From Fervidicoccaceae archaeon (GTDB lineage Archaea > Thermoproteota > Thermoprotei_A > Sulfolobales > Fervidicoccaceae): DNA of 64,000 nucleotides. The stretch is taken from assembly GCA_038878695.1 (NCBI GenBank), contig JAVZVD010000001.1:372001-436000 (forward strand), written 5' to 3'. The translations under genes were made by a program, and so were the position numbers. The notes beneath the pieces are model-generated. The model searched no databases, was not told the origin of the DNA, and worked only from the letters and a program-made list of their open reading frames with translations. Of the stretch, positions 33,231 through 41,163 are shown piece after piece (the first letter of the stretch is position 1; each line of letters starts with the position of its first letter).

Positions 33231-34386
33231 GCTTAGCCTTCATGAACTCTATCATCGATGCGTTGAGATCCCACCCTCTAGCGTGCTGACTGAAGGAGAG
33301 GAAGGGCACGGTGTAGCTCTCTATGGAGGAGTTATCGAGGACGTAGAAGCTCAGCTCGACGCCTAGCCGCCGAGCGTTCGCGTTTATGATCTCAAGGCTC
33401 TTCGCTAGATTATCTGGCCTGAGCGCCAGCAGGAAGATCACGCGATCCGAGTCAGAGATGGAGCCAACGGAGAACTCAAAGGCCCTCCTCAACGCGAGTA
33501 GAAGCAGCCTGCAGGATCCGAGATCGCCGCGCCCTAGCGCTAGTACACAGATCAAGTCGTCCGTAGCGACGGATCGCGCTATGCTCACGCCCGTGAAAAA
33601 TCTCGCGGCGTGCCCTTCTAGGTGCTTCATTAGCCTCTGCCTCGATACTCCGAGCCTCTTCGCTAGAGCCGAGGGCTTCGTGAGAGCGTCGGCGTGGTAC
33701 GCGGCCGCTATCAACAGGTCTAAGAGATCGACCCTAACAGGCCACGCTCCGAGCTCAGCGCCGAGGCTCGAGATAGACGCGCCCGGCGAGTCCCGGAAAT
33801 CGAATTCGAAGACCTTCCCCCAATCCGTCTTGGCGAAGTCTCTGGTGAGCGTATCGGGCGAGGGCCTGTTGCGCAGAGTCTCTATTAAGACGAGGGACTC
33901 CTCGACGGGGAAGCGCGAGCTCACCTCATCCACGATGCTCTCTATCGCATTCAAGTCCATGGGCACGTAGAACATCATGAAGCCTCTTCTCTCGCCGATA
34001 AGCGAATTAGCCTTCCATCTCAGGGTCCACTTGAGAACCTCGTTGAAACCTCTGACGCGGAGCTCGGGGTCGGGCTCCACGGGTTTCTTGAGAGAAACGA
34101 AGAGCGTCGTGAGGCCCATCGCGGTCTCGTTGATATCCGCCCTGAACCTGAATCCCATGCCCAACAATCTTCTCAGCCTCGATTTGACTACTTCCGTCGG
34201 ATAGCCCGCTCTCTCCGCTAGAGAGCTGAGGCGAATTGGGGGCCTCGAGCTCAAGAGGGCCTCGAACGTGGCTCTGTAATCGTCTCTGGCTAGTACGCGG
34301 AGAGCCCACTGGAGCGGAGGCCTTCGCTCTTCCCCTTTCTTAGCGTTAGCGCCTCGGCCGAGAGGGCGAAGAAAGGCCTTGTCCAC
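33214..34386 (-). CDS. Predicted regulator with two winged-helix regions, function unknown
   Basis: A 390-residue protein. An N-terminal HTH lies at about 35-78 (ARDDYRATFEALLSSRPPIRLSSLAERAGYPTEVVKSRLRRLLGMGF) and a second at about 220-265 (LLDLLIAAAYHADALTKPSALAKRLGVSRQRLMKHL). Each is followed by an alpha/beta region resembling an Lrp-type effector domain (MGLTTLFVSLKKPVEPD; VATDDLICVLALGRG). It looks like a tandem or internally duplicated Lrp-like protein. The ligand is unknown. A TATA-like ACTTATATAC on the minus strand (34417-34426) gives a short leader to the GTG start. Confidence 0.68.
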   Translation of the reverse strand: MDKAFLRPLGRGANAKKGEERRPPLQWALRVLARDDYRATFEALLSSRPPIRLSSLAERAGYPTEVVKSRLRRLLGMGFRFRADINETAMGLTTLFVSLKKPVEPDPELRVRGFNEVLKWTLRWKANSLIGERRGFMMFYVPMDLNAIESIVDEVSSRFPVEESLVLIETLRNRPSPDTLTRDFAKTDWGKVFEFDFRDSPGASISSLGAELGAWPVRVDLLDLLIAAAYHADALTKPSALAKRLGVSRQRLMKHLEGHAARFFTGVSIARSVATDDLICVLALGRGDLGSCRLLLLALRRAFEFSVGSISDSDRVIFLLALRPDNLAKSLEIINANARRLGVELSFYVLDNSSIESYTVPFLSFSQHARGWDLNASMIEFMKAKLRSLL

Positions 34387-34498
34387 GCTCGCGACCCGCT
34401 AGAAAGCACGTAGAAGAAGTATATAAGTTCAAGTAATCAACCCAGTACGAATGATTTCAAAAATCCGGGGCGCGCTTCTACGATCGCGGCGCGACCTC

Positions 34499-34672
34499 TC
34501 ACCAACCAATGTCGTTGACTTTCCAGTTCATGGGCTTCAGCACCTCCAGATCGGTTTTCTCTATAAGTTCCAAGTCGTCCAACGCCAGCATCAGCGCGGG
34601 CAATCCACGAACGTCTACCCCCCTCTTGAGGGGGAGAGGCCCGTCGTGCCTCACCGCGACGCTTTTGGACAA
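34499..34672 (-). CDS. Small hypothetical protein (57 residues)
   Basis: Unrecognised. The minus-strand frame from TTG 34672 reads LSKSVAVRHDGPLPLKRGVD, continues with a Leu-rich segment (GLPALMLALDDLELIEKTDLEVLKP) and ends MNWKVNDIGW before a TGA. Support: GGAGAG lies 6-10 nt before the TTG; an AT-rich TATA-like AAATATAGAAA lies about 35 nt upstream; the amino-acid mix (Leu, Val, Asp, Lys) is protein-like, while the opposite strand gives a Ser/Arg-rich shadow. It fills what would otherwise be an empty 500-nt gap. Confidence 0.55.
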   Translation of the reverse strand: MSKSVAVRHDGPLPLKRGVDVRGLPALMLALDDLELIEKTDLEVLKPMNWKVNDIGW

Positions 34673-34888
34673 GATTCTCTCCAGTAAGAGAAATACTTTT
34701 CTATATTTTTGTTATTTATTTACATGCGCCTCGAGAGATATCATGGTAATACGCAATCTTAATAGAAAAATTATAAATAAGACATCTCTCAAGCCTTCCT
34801 CTCGTGGCAGAAAATAAATCTTCTCCGGCTCAATATAAAGACGGGCTTGTGGCAGAGGAGACCTCGTCGACTAGAAGGTACGAGACTC
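34673..34888. promoter_or_regulatory. AT-rich divergent promoter region before the DUF763 gene
   Basis: The most AT-rich stretch in the window. It holds several TATA-like boxes: TATATTTTTG near 34702-34711 for the minus-strand small gene, ATTATAAATAAG near 34770-34781, and CAATATAAAG at 34831-34840, which fits DUF763. The octamer GTGGCAGA occurs twice, about 43 nt apart (34804 and 34848), flanking the last TATA box. No origin-type repeats or RNA gene are recognisable. Confidence 0.45.
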
Positions 34889-36028
34889 ATGGTTAGGGTA
34901 GCCGAACTCCCCCTACATGGAGGAAAAGTGCCTATTTGGATGCTGAGATACATGGAGAGGCTCGGAGCCTCCGTGATCTCAGCCTTCGTTGAGCTCAGGG
35001 GACCAGATGCCCTTCTCTCGGCCCTCTCCGACCCGGCTTGGCTTCAGGCCTACGCGGCGGTCATCGGCATGGACTGGGATAGCAGCGGGGCCACGGTCGT
35101 CGCGCTCTGGACCCTGAAGAAGGCCTCGCTCGAGAGACCCGAGCTCGGCTTCCTGGTCTTGGGGGGGAAGGGGAGAGCCATGCTCGAGATCCCGGAGGAG
35201 GCCGGGCTCGCCGAGACGAGACTCGGGCTCGACGCGGAGCTCTTGAGAAGGCGGAGCAAGCTGGCCGCGAGGCTCGACGGCGTATTCCTTCAGGACGGCT
35301 ACGAGCTCTACGTCCACTCGCTGATCGTGTCGGAGAGCGGCAAGACCGTCGCGGTCCAACAGGGCATGAGCCCCGAGGAGGGACTCGCGAGGCGCTACCA
35401 CATCGATAAGTTCGAAGTCGAAGAACCTCACTCAGGCGTGGCTGGGGCTCCTAAGAGCGAGGTCCTCGACGCGACGGCCTCCGAGAGCTCCGAGGCCAGA
35501 AGAACTTACCTCGACGTGATCGCGGAGGGCCCCCGTAGATTCTCGAGGCTCTTGGCCGAGGCGACGGCTTCCCTGAGAGGTCAAGCCACTTTGATTAGAG
35601 CCCCTCGCTCGACTTCGAGCGACGTCGCGCCCATCGGCGAGAGGATCCCAGAGGTCTACAGACCTACCAAGCCGTCCAAGAGGCTCGAGGAGGCGGTGAA
35701 GAGGCTAGCCGAGGTCAGGCCGAGGACCGATCTCGAGCTGGCGCTCGCCCCGGGGCTGGGCCCCGCCCTTCTGAGGGCTCTGGCCCTCATATCTCACCTG
35801 ATCTACAGAGTCCCCACGAGCACGAGAGATCCCGTGACGCATCTGCTCAGCCCCTACGTCTACGGGTACGCCGTGGGCGGCAAAGACGGGGTGCCCTACC
35901 GCTTCAGGCCCAAGCTCGCCGAGGCAGTGGCGGCTACCCTGGAGGATGCAGTCGATAGGGCCAAGCTCGGCGACGCGGAGAAGCTCAAGGCCTTAGCCAG
36001 GCTCAGGAGACTCGTCGAGCGACTTTAA
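34889..36028 (+). CDS. DUF763 family protein
   Basis: A 379-residue protein of a family found in archaea and some thermophilic bacteria; biochemical function unknown. Conserved segments seen: VAELPLHGGKVPIWMLRYM, IGMDWDSSGATVVALWTLK, GGKGRAMLEIPEE, LAARLDGVFLQDGYELYVHSLIV, and VAVQQGMSPEEGLARRYHI. The many conserved Asp, His and Gln residues suggest a metal-dependent enzyme, possibly nucleic-acid linked; that is inference. I start it at ATG 34889, where the family begins, rather than 14 codons upstream. Confidence 0.85.
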   Translation: MVRVAELPLHGGKVPIWMLRYMERLGASVISAFVELRGPDALLSALSDPAWLQAYAAVIGMDWDSSGATVVALWTLKKASLERPELGFLVLGGKGRAMLEIPEEAGLAETRLGLDAELLRRRSKLAARLDGVFLQDGYELYVHSLIVSESGKTVAVQQGMSPEEGLARRYHIDKFEVEEPHSGVAGAPKSEVLDATASESSEARRTYLDVIAEGPRRFSRLLAEATASLRGQATLIRAPRSTSSDVAPIGERIPEVYRPTKPSKRLEEAVKRLAEVRPRTDLELALAPGLGPALLRALALISHLIYRVPTSTRDPVTHLLSPYVYGYAVGGKDGVPYRFRPKLAEAVAATLEDAVDRAKLGDAEKLKALARLRRLVERL

Positions 36029-36049
36029 GCTCGATCTCTGGGTTGAGCC

Positions 36050-36877
36050 GTGAGCTCGGAGATAGATCTGGTCAAGTGGAGAGAGCTTAGAGAGAAGCTG
36101 GCGGCGAGCGACGTCGTCTTAGTGCTCGTCGAGGCGAGGAACCCCCTCGGCACGTTCAGCGAGAGGCTGTGGAGAGAGGTCGAGGAGGCCGGGAAGAAAG
36201 CGGTCCTCCTCCTCAATAAATCGGATCTCGTCCCGCCTCGAATAGCTATCGAGTGGTCAAGCTATTTGGAGTCCAAATTGAACTCACCGACTCTGCCTAT
36301 CTCGGCAACCAAGAGACTGGGGACGTTGAGGCTGAGGAAGCTCCTCAGGAGGCTTTTGAGGGAGTCGGGACGCGAGAAACTCTACTGCCTCGTTGCGGGC
36401 GTGCCCAAGGTGGGCAAATCCTCAGTCATCAACGTATTGAAGGGGAGGAGCTCCGCTCCTACTAGCCTATACCCGGGCTCCCCCGGTTACACCAAGTCCT
36501 ACACTTTCTACAGAGTCGAGTCCAGGATCTACATCTTAGATGCGCCGGGGGTGGTCCCCGACGTGCCAGACCCCCTCGAGAGGCTCCTGAGGCTCCACAA
36601 GCCCGAGAAGCTCCCCGACCCCGTCGGAGCGGCCGTGGCCGTTCTCGAAAGGGTAGCGCGAGGATTCAAAAAAGACCTCGAGGCAAAGTACCGCGCTCCC
36701 TACGTCGAACCCTACAGCTTCCTGTCTGAGCTCGCTAGGAGAAGGGGCTGGCTGGAGAAGAAGACGGGAGAGCCTCTAATAGAGCAGGCCGCTCTGGTCG
36801 TGGTGCGCGACTACCTCGGCGGCGAGATAAAGTTTTACGTTGAGCCGCCGATCAGAGCGCGCGAGCCTCGAGACTGA
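36050..36877 (+). CDS. Circularly permuted GTPase (YlqF/RbgA-YawG type)
   Basis: A 275-residue GTPase with motif order G4-G5-G1-G2-G3: NKSD near residue 58, SATK near 86, P-loop GVPKVGKSSV near 120, a Thr in the switch region (PGYTKS), and DAPG near 164. Such permuted GTPases act in late assembly of ribosomal subunits. The N-terminus VVLVLVEARNPLGTF matches the DARxPLxxR segment of the family. The start is GTG, 21 nt after the DUF763 stop. Its 3' end overlaps the convergent htpX gene by 26 nt. Confidence 0.9.
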   Translation: MSSEIDLVKWRELREKLAASDVVLVLVEARNPLGTFSERLWREVEEAGKKAVLLLNKSDLVPPRIAIEWSSYLESKLNSPTLPISATKRLGTLRLRKLLRRLLRESGREKLYCLVAGVPKVGKSSVINVLKGRSSAPTSLYPGSPGYTKSYTFYRVESRIYILDAPGVVPDVPDPLERLLRLHKPEKLPDPVGAAVAVLERVARGFKKDLEAKYRAPYVEPYSFLSELARRRGWLEKKTGEPLIEQAALVVVRDYLGGEIKFYVEPPIRAREPRD

Positions 36878-37988
36878 CCCGCAGATTCTCGAGGAACCTG
36901 AGCCTCTTGGAGATCGGCGGGTGCGTGCTGAAGAGCTCCGAGAGCCCTCCCTCCCTCCTTCTCATTAGCTCTTCGACCAGTCTATCTATGTCGCCGAAGT
37001 AAGCCCTGGGTCTCCTGGATTTCCTCCTGCCCCAGAACTCGTCGTAGGCGGGAGCGCCATAAGCCCAAATCAGATAATTAACGATAAAGAGCATCGCGGC
37101 GGTCTTATTGGCGCTCTCCGAGAGCTCGGGAGCCTCTTTATAGGCTACGTATAGCCTCGCTAGAGCCCTCTGCAGGAGTCTCGGGGCGCCTGTGAGTTTG
37201 CCGCTGAACGCGTCGGCGTAGTATTCGCGCAGCCTGCTGAAGTGCGTCACCAGGAAGTGGAAGAGGAAGCCCGCCGTGACTAGGAGGAGGCCCGCTCCAA
37301 CGTAGTAGAGAGTTGCGTTGCCCCCGCTCTTTCTGCTGTTCGACCCAACGAGCCAGCCCCACATTAGGAGGCTTCTGCCGATGTAGTACATGGCTGCCGG
37401 CAACAGGCTGAGCGCTAGTATGGCCGCGACGTCTCTGTGCTTGAGGTGGCCCAGCTCGTGGCCCAGCACGGCCTCGACCTCCTCGGGGGGCAGGAGCTCG
37501 AGCAGTCCTCTCGTCACAGCCACGTAATTGCCGAAGAGAGGACTCCCGTAGGCGAAGGCGTTGGGAGCATCCACCTCGGCGATTCTAAGCTGCGGGGCCC
37601 TCTTGAGCCCGGCTCTCCTGGCCAAGGGCTCGAGCCTCGCGACCAGCCACTCCTCAGCTAACGAGGGAGGCCTAGTTCTGTAGGCGGCGTTTATGATGGC
37701 TGGAGCAAAGAGCCACTGGAGCGCCATAAAAAGCGCTACGAAGAGCACTCCACCGTAGAGTATACCGGGCCCTGCCCCGAGGAGTTGAGCGGCAAGCAGC
37801 AGGACGCCGAGCGACCCCAGAAAGGCCGCTCCGGCGGTCGCGATCATCGACAACCTAAGGCCCAGCAGGCTCCTTGGCTCGGGGCCTATTAGTCTGCCGC
37901 CGAGCAGCGAGACGAGCCCAATCGCTAGAGCCAGAGCTAGGCCGGCGAAGATCGCTTCGAGGATCAACGCCTGAAATATCATGACCAT
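36852..37988 (-). CDS. htpX: HtpX-like membrane zinc metalloprotease (M48)
   Basis: Membrane quality-control protease. The 378-residue protein has two N-terminal membrane segments (about 5-30 and 40-66), a third near 75-95, then the zinc site AVLGHELGHLKHRD (HExxH with Glu; about residues 175-188) and further membrane segments near 190-265. The third zinc ligand is expected in the segment EYYADAFS (Glu). FSTHPPISKRLRFLENL is the usual C-terminal HPP motif. A palindromic TATA box lies 26-30 nt upstream of the ATG at 37988. Confidence 0.92.
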   Translation of the reverse strand: MVMIFQALILEAIFAGLALALAIGLVSLLGGRLIGPEPRSLLGLRLSMIATAGAAFLGSLGVLLLAAQLLGAGPGILYGGVLFVALFMALQWLFAPAIINAAYRTRPPSLAEEWLVARLEPLARRAGLKRAPQLRIAEVDAPNAFAYGSPLFGNYVAVTRGLLELLPPEEVEAVLGHELGHLKHRDVAAILALSLLPAAMYYIGRSLLMWGWLVGSNSRKSGGNATLYYVGAGLLLVTAGFLFHFLVTHFSRLREYYADAFSGKLTGAPRLLQRALARLYVAYKEAPELSESANKTAAMLFIVNYLIWAYGAPAYDEFWGRRKSRRPRAYFGDIDRLVEELMRRREGGLSELFSTHPPISKRLRFLENLRVSLEARAL

Positions 37989-38013
37989 TACCTGCTAGCG
38001 ACTTAGCGATCCA

Positions 38014-38075
38014 GATTATAATCCTTGCCGATTTGAGGCTACGAGCGTAATAGCGTCAGGCTCTCGTTTTTAAAT
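38014..38075. promoter_or_regulatory. Divergent promoters of htpX and the POR operon
   Basis: GATTATAATC (38014-38023), a perfect palindrome, sits about 30 nt before the htpX ATG and would give a nearly leaderless message. TTTTTAAAT (38067-38075) sits about 40 nt before the GTG of the POR gamma gene. Both are standard archaeal TATA-like elements in a 122-nt gap. Confidence 0.55.
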
Positions 38076-38110
38076 CCCGAAGAAACCTCGCAAAGCGGTG
38101 CTTCTCTGTA

Positions 38111-38701
38111 GTGCTCAGCGCGACGCGTAGAGTCGTCGAGGGCGTGTGGTTAGGGAGAGCCGGGCAGGGAGCCGTCCTGGCCTCATATATACTGGCCGAA
38201 GCGGCCGTGCTCGAGGGAAAGCCGGCCATAGGGATGCCGGAATTCGGCGCCGAGAGAAGAGGAGCCCCCGTCAGGGCGTTCAATAGAATAGTTGCCCGCC
38301 CTCTCCCAGGAGACGCCAATATACTACCTAGGACTCCGATAAGCTTAGCAGACTTTCTCGTCGTCATGGACCCTCACCTCGTCTCAGCTCGTCATCTCGT
38401 GCCCTCCCTAAGAGAGGGAGCAGTCGTGGTGGTCAACACGAGCAGGACGCCCCAGGAGACCTCGCGCCTCCTCGGAGTCGAGGGGGTAAGGGTTTTTGTT
38501 GTCAACGCCACCGAGATGGCCCTCAGGCACGTGGGCAGGGCTGTGGTCAATACGACGCTTCTCGGCTCTCTCGCGAAGGCGACCGAGGTAGTAGGGCTCG
38601 AGAGCCTCAAGCTGGCCTTAGCTAGGAGATTCGGTGGGCCTCTTCTCGAGAAGAACACCAGAGCTCTCGAGGCGGGCTATCGAGAGGTGGAGGGCGCGTG
38701 A
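38111..38701 (+). CDS. porG: Pyruvate:ferredoxin oxidoreductase, gamma subunit
   Basis: First of four genes for a 2-oxoacid:ferredoxin oxidoreductase that makes acetyl-CoA and reduced ferredoxin. The 196-residue gamma subunit shows VWLGRAGQGAVLASYILAEAAVLEG, MPEFGAERRGAPVRAFNRI, and ATEMALRHVGRAVVNTTLLGSLAKATEVV, typical of PorG/VorG. The start is GTG. It shares a GTGA overlap with porD. Pyruvate is the likely substrate from the alpha-subunit motifs, but 2-oxoisovalerate cannot be excluded. Confidence 0.93.
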   Translation: MLSATRRVVEGVWLGRAGQGAVLASYILAEAAVLEGKPAIGMPEFGAERRGAPVRAFNRIVARPLPGDANILPRTPISLADFLVVMDPHLVSARHLVPSLREGAVVVVNTSRTPQETSRLLGVEGVRVFVVNATEMALRHVGRAVVNTTLLGSLAKATEVVGLESLKLALARRFGGPLLEKNTRALEAGYREVEGA

Positions 38702-39024
38702 CTTCGACGACCCTGGCCCCCCGGTGGCACGAGATGCCGCCGGGAGCTGTCGTGCGCGAGCTCGGCAACTCGGCCTCAATCGATAGGAGCGATTGGAGGC
38801 TGGAGAGGCCGGTGAGGGATCAAGAGAAGTGCATACGGTGCAGGCTCTGCTGGATCTATTGCCCCGACGGGGCGGTGCTCGAGCTCGACAAGCCCTACAT
38901 CAATAGAAATGGCAGGAGATACGAGGTGACTTACGAGTTCGACTATAGGCTGTGCAAGGGCTGCGGCATCTGCGCCGAGGAGTGCACGGTCAAGGCGATC
39001 ACCATGGTCCCGGAGGCGCTGTAG
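38698..39024 (+). CDS. porD: Pyruvate:ferredoxin oxidoreductase, delta subunit (2x 4Fe-4S)
   Basis: Ferredoxin-like electron-transfer subunit of 108 residues. Two CxxCxxCxxxC clusters are visible: CIRCRLCWIYCP (about residues 43-54) and CKGCGICAEECT (about 86-97). The N-terminal 40 residues form the usual non-cluster lead. The GTG start overlaps the porG stop. The alpha gene follows after 1 nt. Confidence 0.94.
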   Translation: MTSTTLAPRWHEMPPGAVVRELGNSASIDRSDWRLERPVRDQEKCIRCRLCWIYCPDGAVLELDKPYINRNGRRYEVTYEFDYRLCKGCGICAEECTVKAITMVPEAL

Positions 39025-39025
39025 A

Positions 39026-40219
39026 GTGACGCTCGCCTCCACGAGAGTGAAGGTGGCCACGGCCAACGAGGCCGCGGCCGAGGCGGTGAAGGACGTCGAC
39101 GTGGACGTCGTGGCGATCTACCCGATAACACCGCAGACTACAGTGGTTGAGAAGATAGCGGAATTCGTCGCTAACGGGGATTTAGATGCTGAGCTGATCT
39201 ACGTCGAGAGCGAGCACAGCGCGATGAGCGCGCTCATCGGGGCCTCGGCCTGCGGAGCCAGAGCCTTCACCTCGACGAGTAGCCAGGGCCTCATCTACAT
39301 GCACGAGGTGCTCCACATAGCCAGCGGGATGAGGCTGCCCCTAGTCATGTGCGTCGCCATGAGAGCCCTCTCCGCTCCTATCAGCATATGGAATGACCAC
39401 TCCGACCTCATGAGCGTCAGGGACTCCGGTTGGGTCATCTATGTGGCCTCATCGGCTCAAGAGGTGTACGACACCACGGTAATGGCGTACAGATTGGCCG
39501 AAGATCCGGAGGTCCTGCTCCCCGTCATGGTGGCCTACGATGGCTTCATAGCGAGCCACACAGCAGAGCCCTTCGAGCCAGCGGGACGCGAGAGAGCCCT
39601 CGAGCTCTCGCCCAAGAGGCGGACGTGGAGCAGGCTCGACCCCGACAGTCCCATCACGATGGGGACGATAACGTCGCCGGAATACTACTACGAGTTCAAG
39701 TACCAGCAGGTGGTAGCCATGGAGAAGGCTCTCGAGAAGGCCCGAGAGCTCGAGCGTGCCGCGCAGCGGGTGCTGGGCAGGAGCTACGGTCTCATCGAGA
39801 CGTATAAGATCGAGGACGCAGACGTGGCTCTGCTCGTGATGGGGTCCTATTGGGACAACGCCAGGCTGGCCGTGGACGAGGCTCGGAGGAGGGGGACGAG
39901 GGCCGGCGCCCTCAGGCTCAGACTCTATAGGCCCTTCCCGCTGGAGGAGCTCGAGCGGGCGCTGAGGGGGGTCTCCGTCCTCGGGGTGGTCGACAGGGCA
40001 ATCAGCTACGGGGCCAGGCCAAGTGGCCCGATCGCTCTGGAGATAGCAGCGTCGATCGGGAGGAGGCTGGACCTCTCTCTCGTTAGCATCGTGGCCGGGC
40101 TGGGGCAGAGGACCGTCACCGTGGAGGACCTCACCGAGCTCGCGGTCTCTCTCGAGAACGCCCGAGGAGCGAGGGACGCTCATCTAGTCACGCGGTTCTA
40201 TGGGGTGAGAGGCCTTTGA
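39026..40219 (+). CDS. porA: Pyruvate:ferredoxin oxidoreductase, alpha subunit
   Basis: A 397-residue subunit with the pyrimidine-binding domain of the thiamine enzyme. Key segments: NEAAAEAVKDVDVDVVAIYPITPQTTVVEKIAEFVANGDLDAELIYVESEHSAMSALIGASACGARAFTSTSSQGLIYMHE and RALSAPISIWNDHSD, which is close to the pyruvate enzymes, then VAYDGFIASHTAEPFE. The C-terminal domain has VMGSYWDNARLAVDEARRRG. It ends in a four-base overlap with porB. Confidence 0.95.
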   Translation: MTLASTRVKVATANEAAAEAVKDVDVDVVAIYPITPQTTVVEKIAEFVANGDLDAELIYVESEHSAMSALIGASACGARAFTSTSSQGLIYMHEVLHIASGMRLPLVMCVAMRALSAPISIWNDHSDLMSVRDSGWVIYVASSAQEVYDTTVMAYRLAEDPEVLLPVMVAYDGFIASHTAEPFEPAGRERALELSPKRRTWSRLDPDSPITMGTITSPEYYYEFKYQQVVAMEKALEKARELERAAQRVLGRSYGLIETYKIEDADVALLVMGSYWDNARLAVDEARRRGTRAGALRLRLYRPFPLEELERALRGVSVLGVVDRAISYGARPSGPIALEIAASIGRRLDLSLVSIVAGLGQRTVTVEDLTELAVSLENARGARDAHLVTRFYGVRGL

Positions 40220-41163
40220 TGAAGGTCCCTGAGAGCGTGAGAGATATACCTAGAGAAGAGCTATTCGTTGGGGGGCACGGCCTCTGCGCAGGCTGTGTGG
40301 CTGGCACCATAGCGCGACATCTCGTCAAAATGGCTGGGCCTAATACTATCGTGGTCTCCTCGACGAGCTGCGTCGAGGTCTCGACAGCCTTCTATCCCTA
40401 CACTTCGTGGAGGGTGCCGTGGATTCATGTGGCATTCGAGAACGCGGCGGCCGTGGCCTCCGGGATAGAGTCCGCCCTCAAAGTTCTCGCCAGGAAGGGA
40501 GCTATAGACCCTAGCAGGAGGATCAACGTCGTCGTCTACGCCGGCGATGGGGGAACGTTCGACATAGGTCTGCAGGCTCTCAGCGGGATGCTCGAGAGAG
40601 GGCACAAAGTCACGTACGTAGTTTACGACAATGAGGCCTACATGAACACGGGGATTCAGCGAAGCGGCGCTACTCCACCCATGGCGTGGACCTCGACGAC
40701 ACCTGTCGGCTCTAAGGTGCGAGGAAAGGAGGGGAGGAAGAAGGACATAGTGGCCATAGCGCTAGCTCACGGAATACCTTATGCCGCTACGGCTAATCCG
40801 GCGTACCCTCTCGACATGGACGCGAAGTTCGTGCGCGGGCTTTCGGCCCCCGGCCCCTCGCTAGTTCACGTTCTGATGCCGTGCACAACGGGCTGGAGGT
40901 TCGAGCCGAGGATCGGGATAAAGTTGGCGAGACTGGCGGTAGAGACGGGCATGTGGATAAACTATGAGGTGGTAGAGGGGAGGCTCAGAGTCACCACCAA
41001 GGTTCCCAAGAGGAAGCCCGTCGAGGAGTATTTGAGGCTGCAGGGAAGGTTCTCGCATCTGACTCCCGAAGAGATACGCGAGATACAGAACACGGTAGAT
41101 CGGGAGGTGGATAGAATCAACGCATTAGCCGGGGAGATCGCCATAGGGCCCGTGGCGCGCTAG
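40216..41163 (+). CDS. porB: Pyruvate:ferredoxin oxidoreductase, beta subunit
   Basis: The thiamine-diphosphate- and Fe-S-binding subunit, 315 residues. GGHGLCAGCVAG carries the first two cluster cysteines, STSCVEVSTAFYPYTSW continues the TPP pocket, YAGDGGTFDIGLQALSGMLERGHKVTYVVYDNEAYMNTGIQRSG is the GDG...N cofactor motif, and VLMPCTTGWRFEP supplies the last Cys. The stop overlaps the end of the convergent gatB by four bases. Confidence 0.95.
   Translation: MMKVPESVRDIPREELFVGGHGLCAGCVAGTIARHLVKMAGPNTIVVSSTSCVEVSTAFYPYTSWRVPWIHVAFENAAAVASGIESALKVLARKGAIDPSRRINVVVYAGDGGTFDIGLQALSGMLERGHKVTYVVYDNEAYMNTGIQRSGATPPMAWTSTTPVGSKVRGKEGRKKDIVAIALAHGIPYAATANPAYPLDMDAKFVRGLSAPGPSLVHVLMPCTTGWRFEPRIGIKLARLAVETGMWINYEVVEGRLRVTTKVPKRKPVEEYLRLQGRFSHLTPEEIREIQNTVDREVDRINALAGEIAIGPVAR

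Noticed and set aside
34500-34820. Plus-strand reading frame of about 100 residues, Ser/Arg-rich, across the small minus-strand gene
   Set aside because: Composition is that of an antisense shadow, with no binding site. The minus-strand frame has a start signal, a promoter and a more protein-like make-up.
34673-34846. AT-rich island as a replication origin
   Set aside because: No origin-recognition-box-like repeats and no Orc1/Cdc6 gene in the window; the AT content is explained by divergent promoters.
39449-40183. Minus-strand reading frame across porA
   Set aside because: Antisense shadow of a well-defined POR alpha gene; Pro/Arg/His-rich with no recognisable domain.
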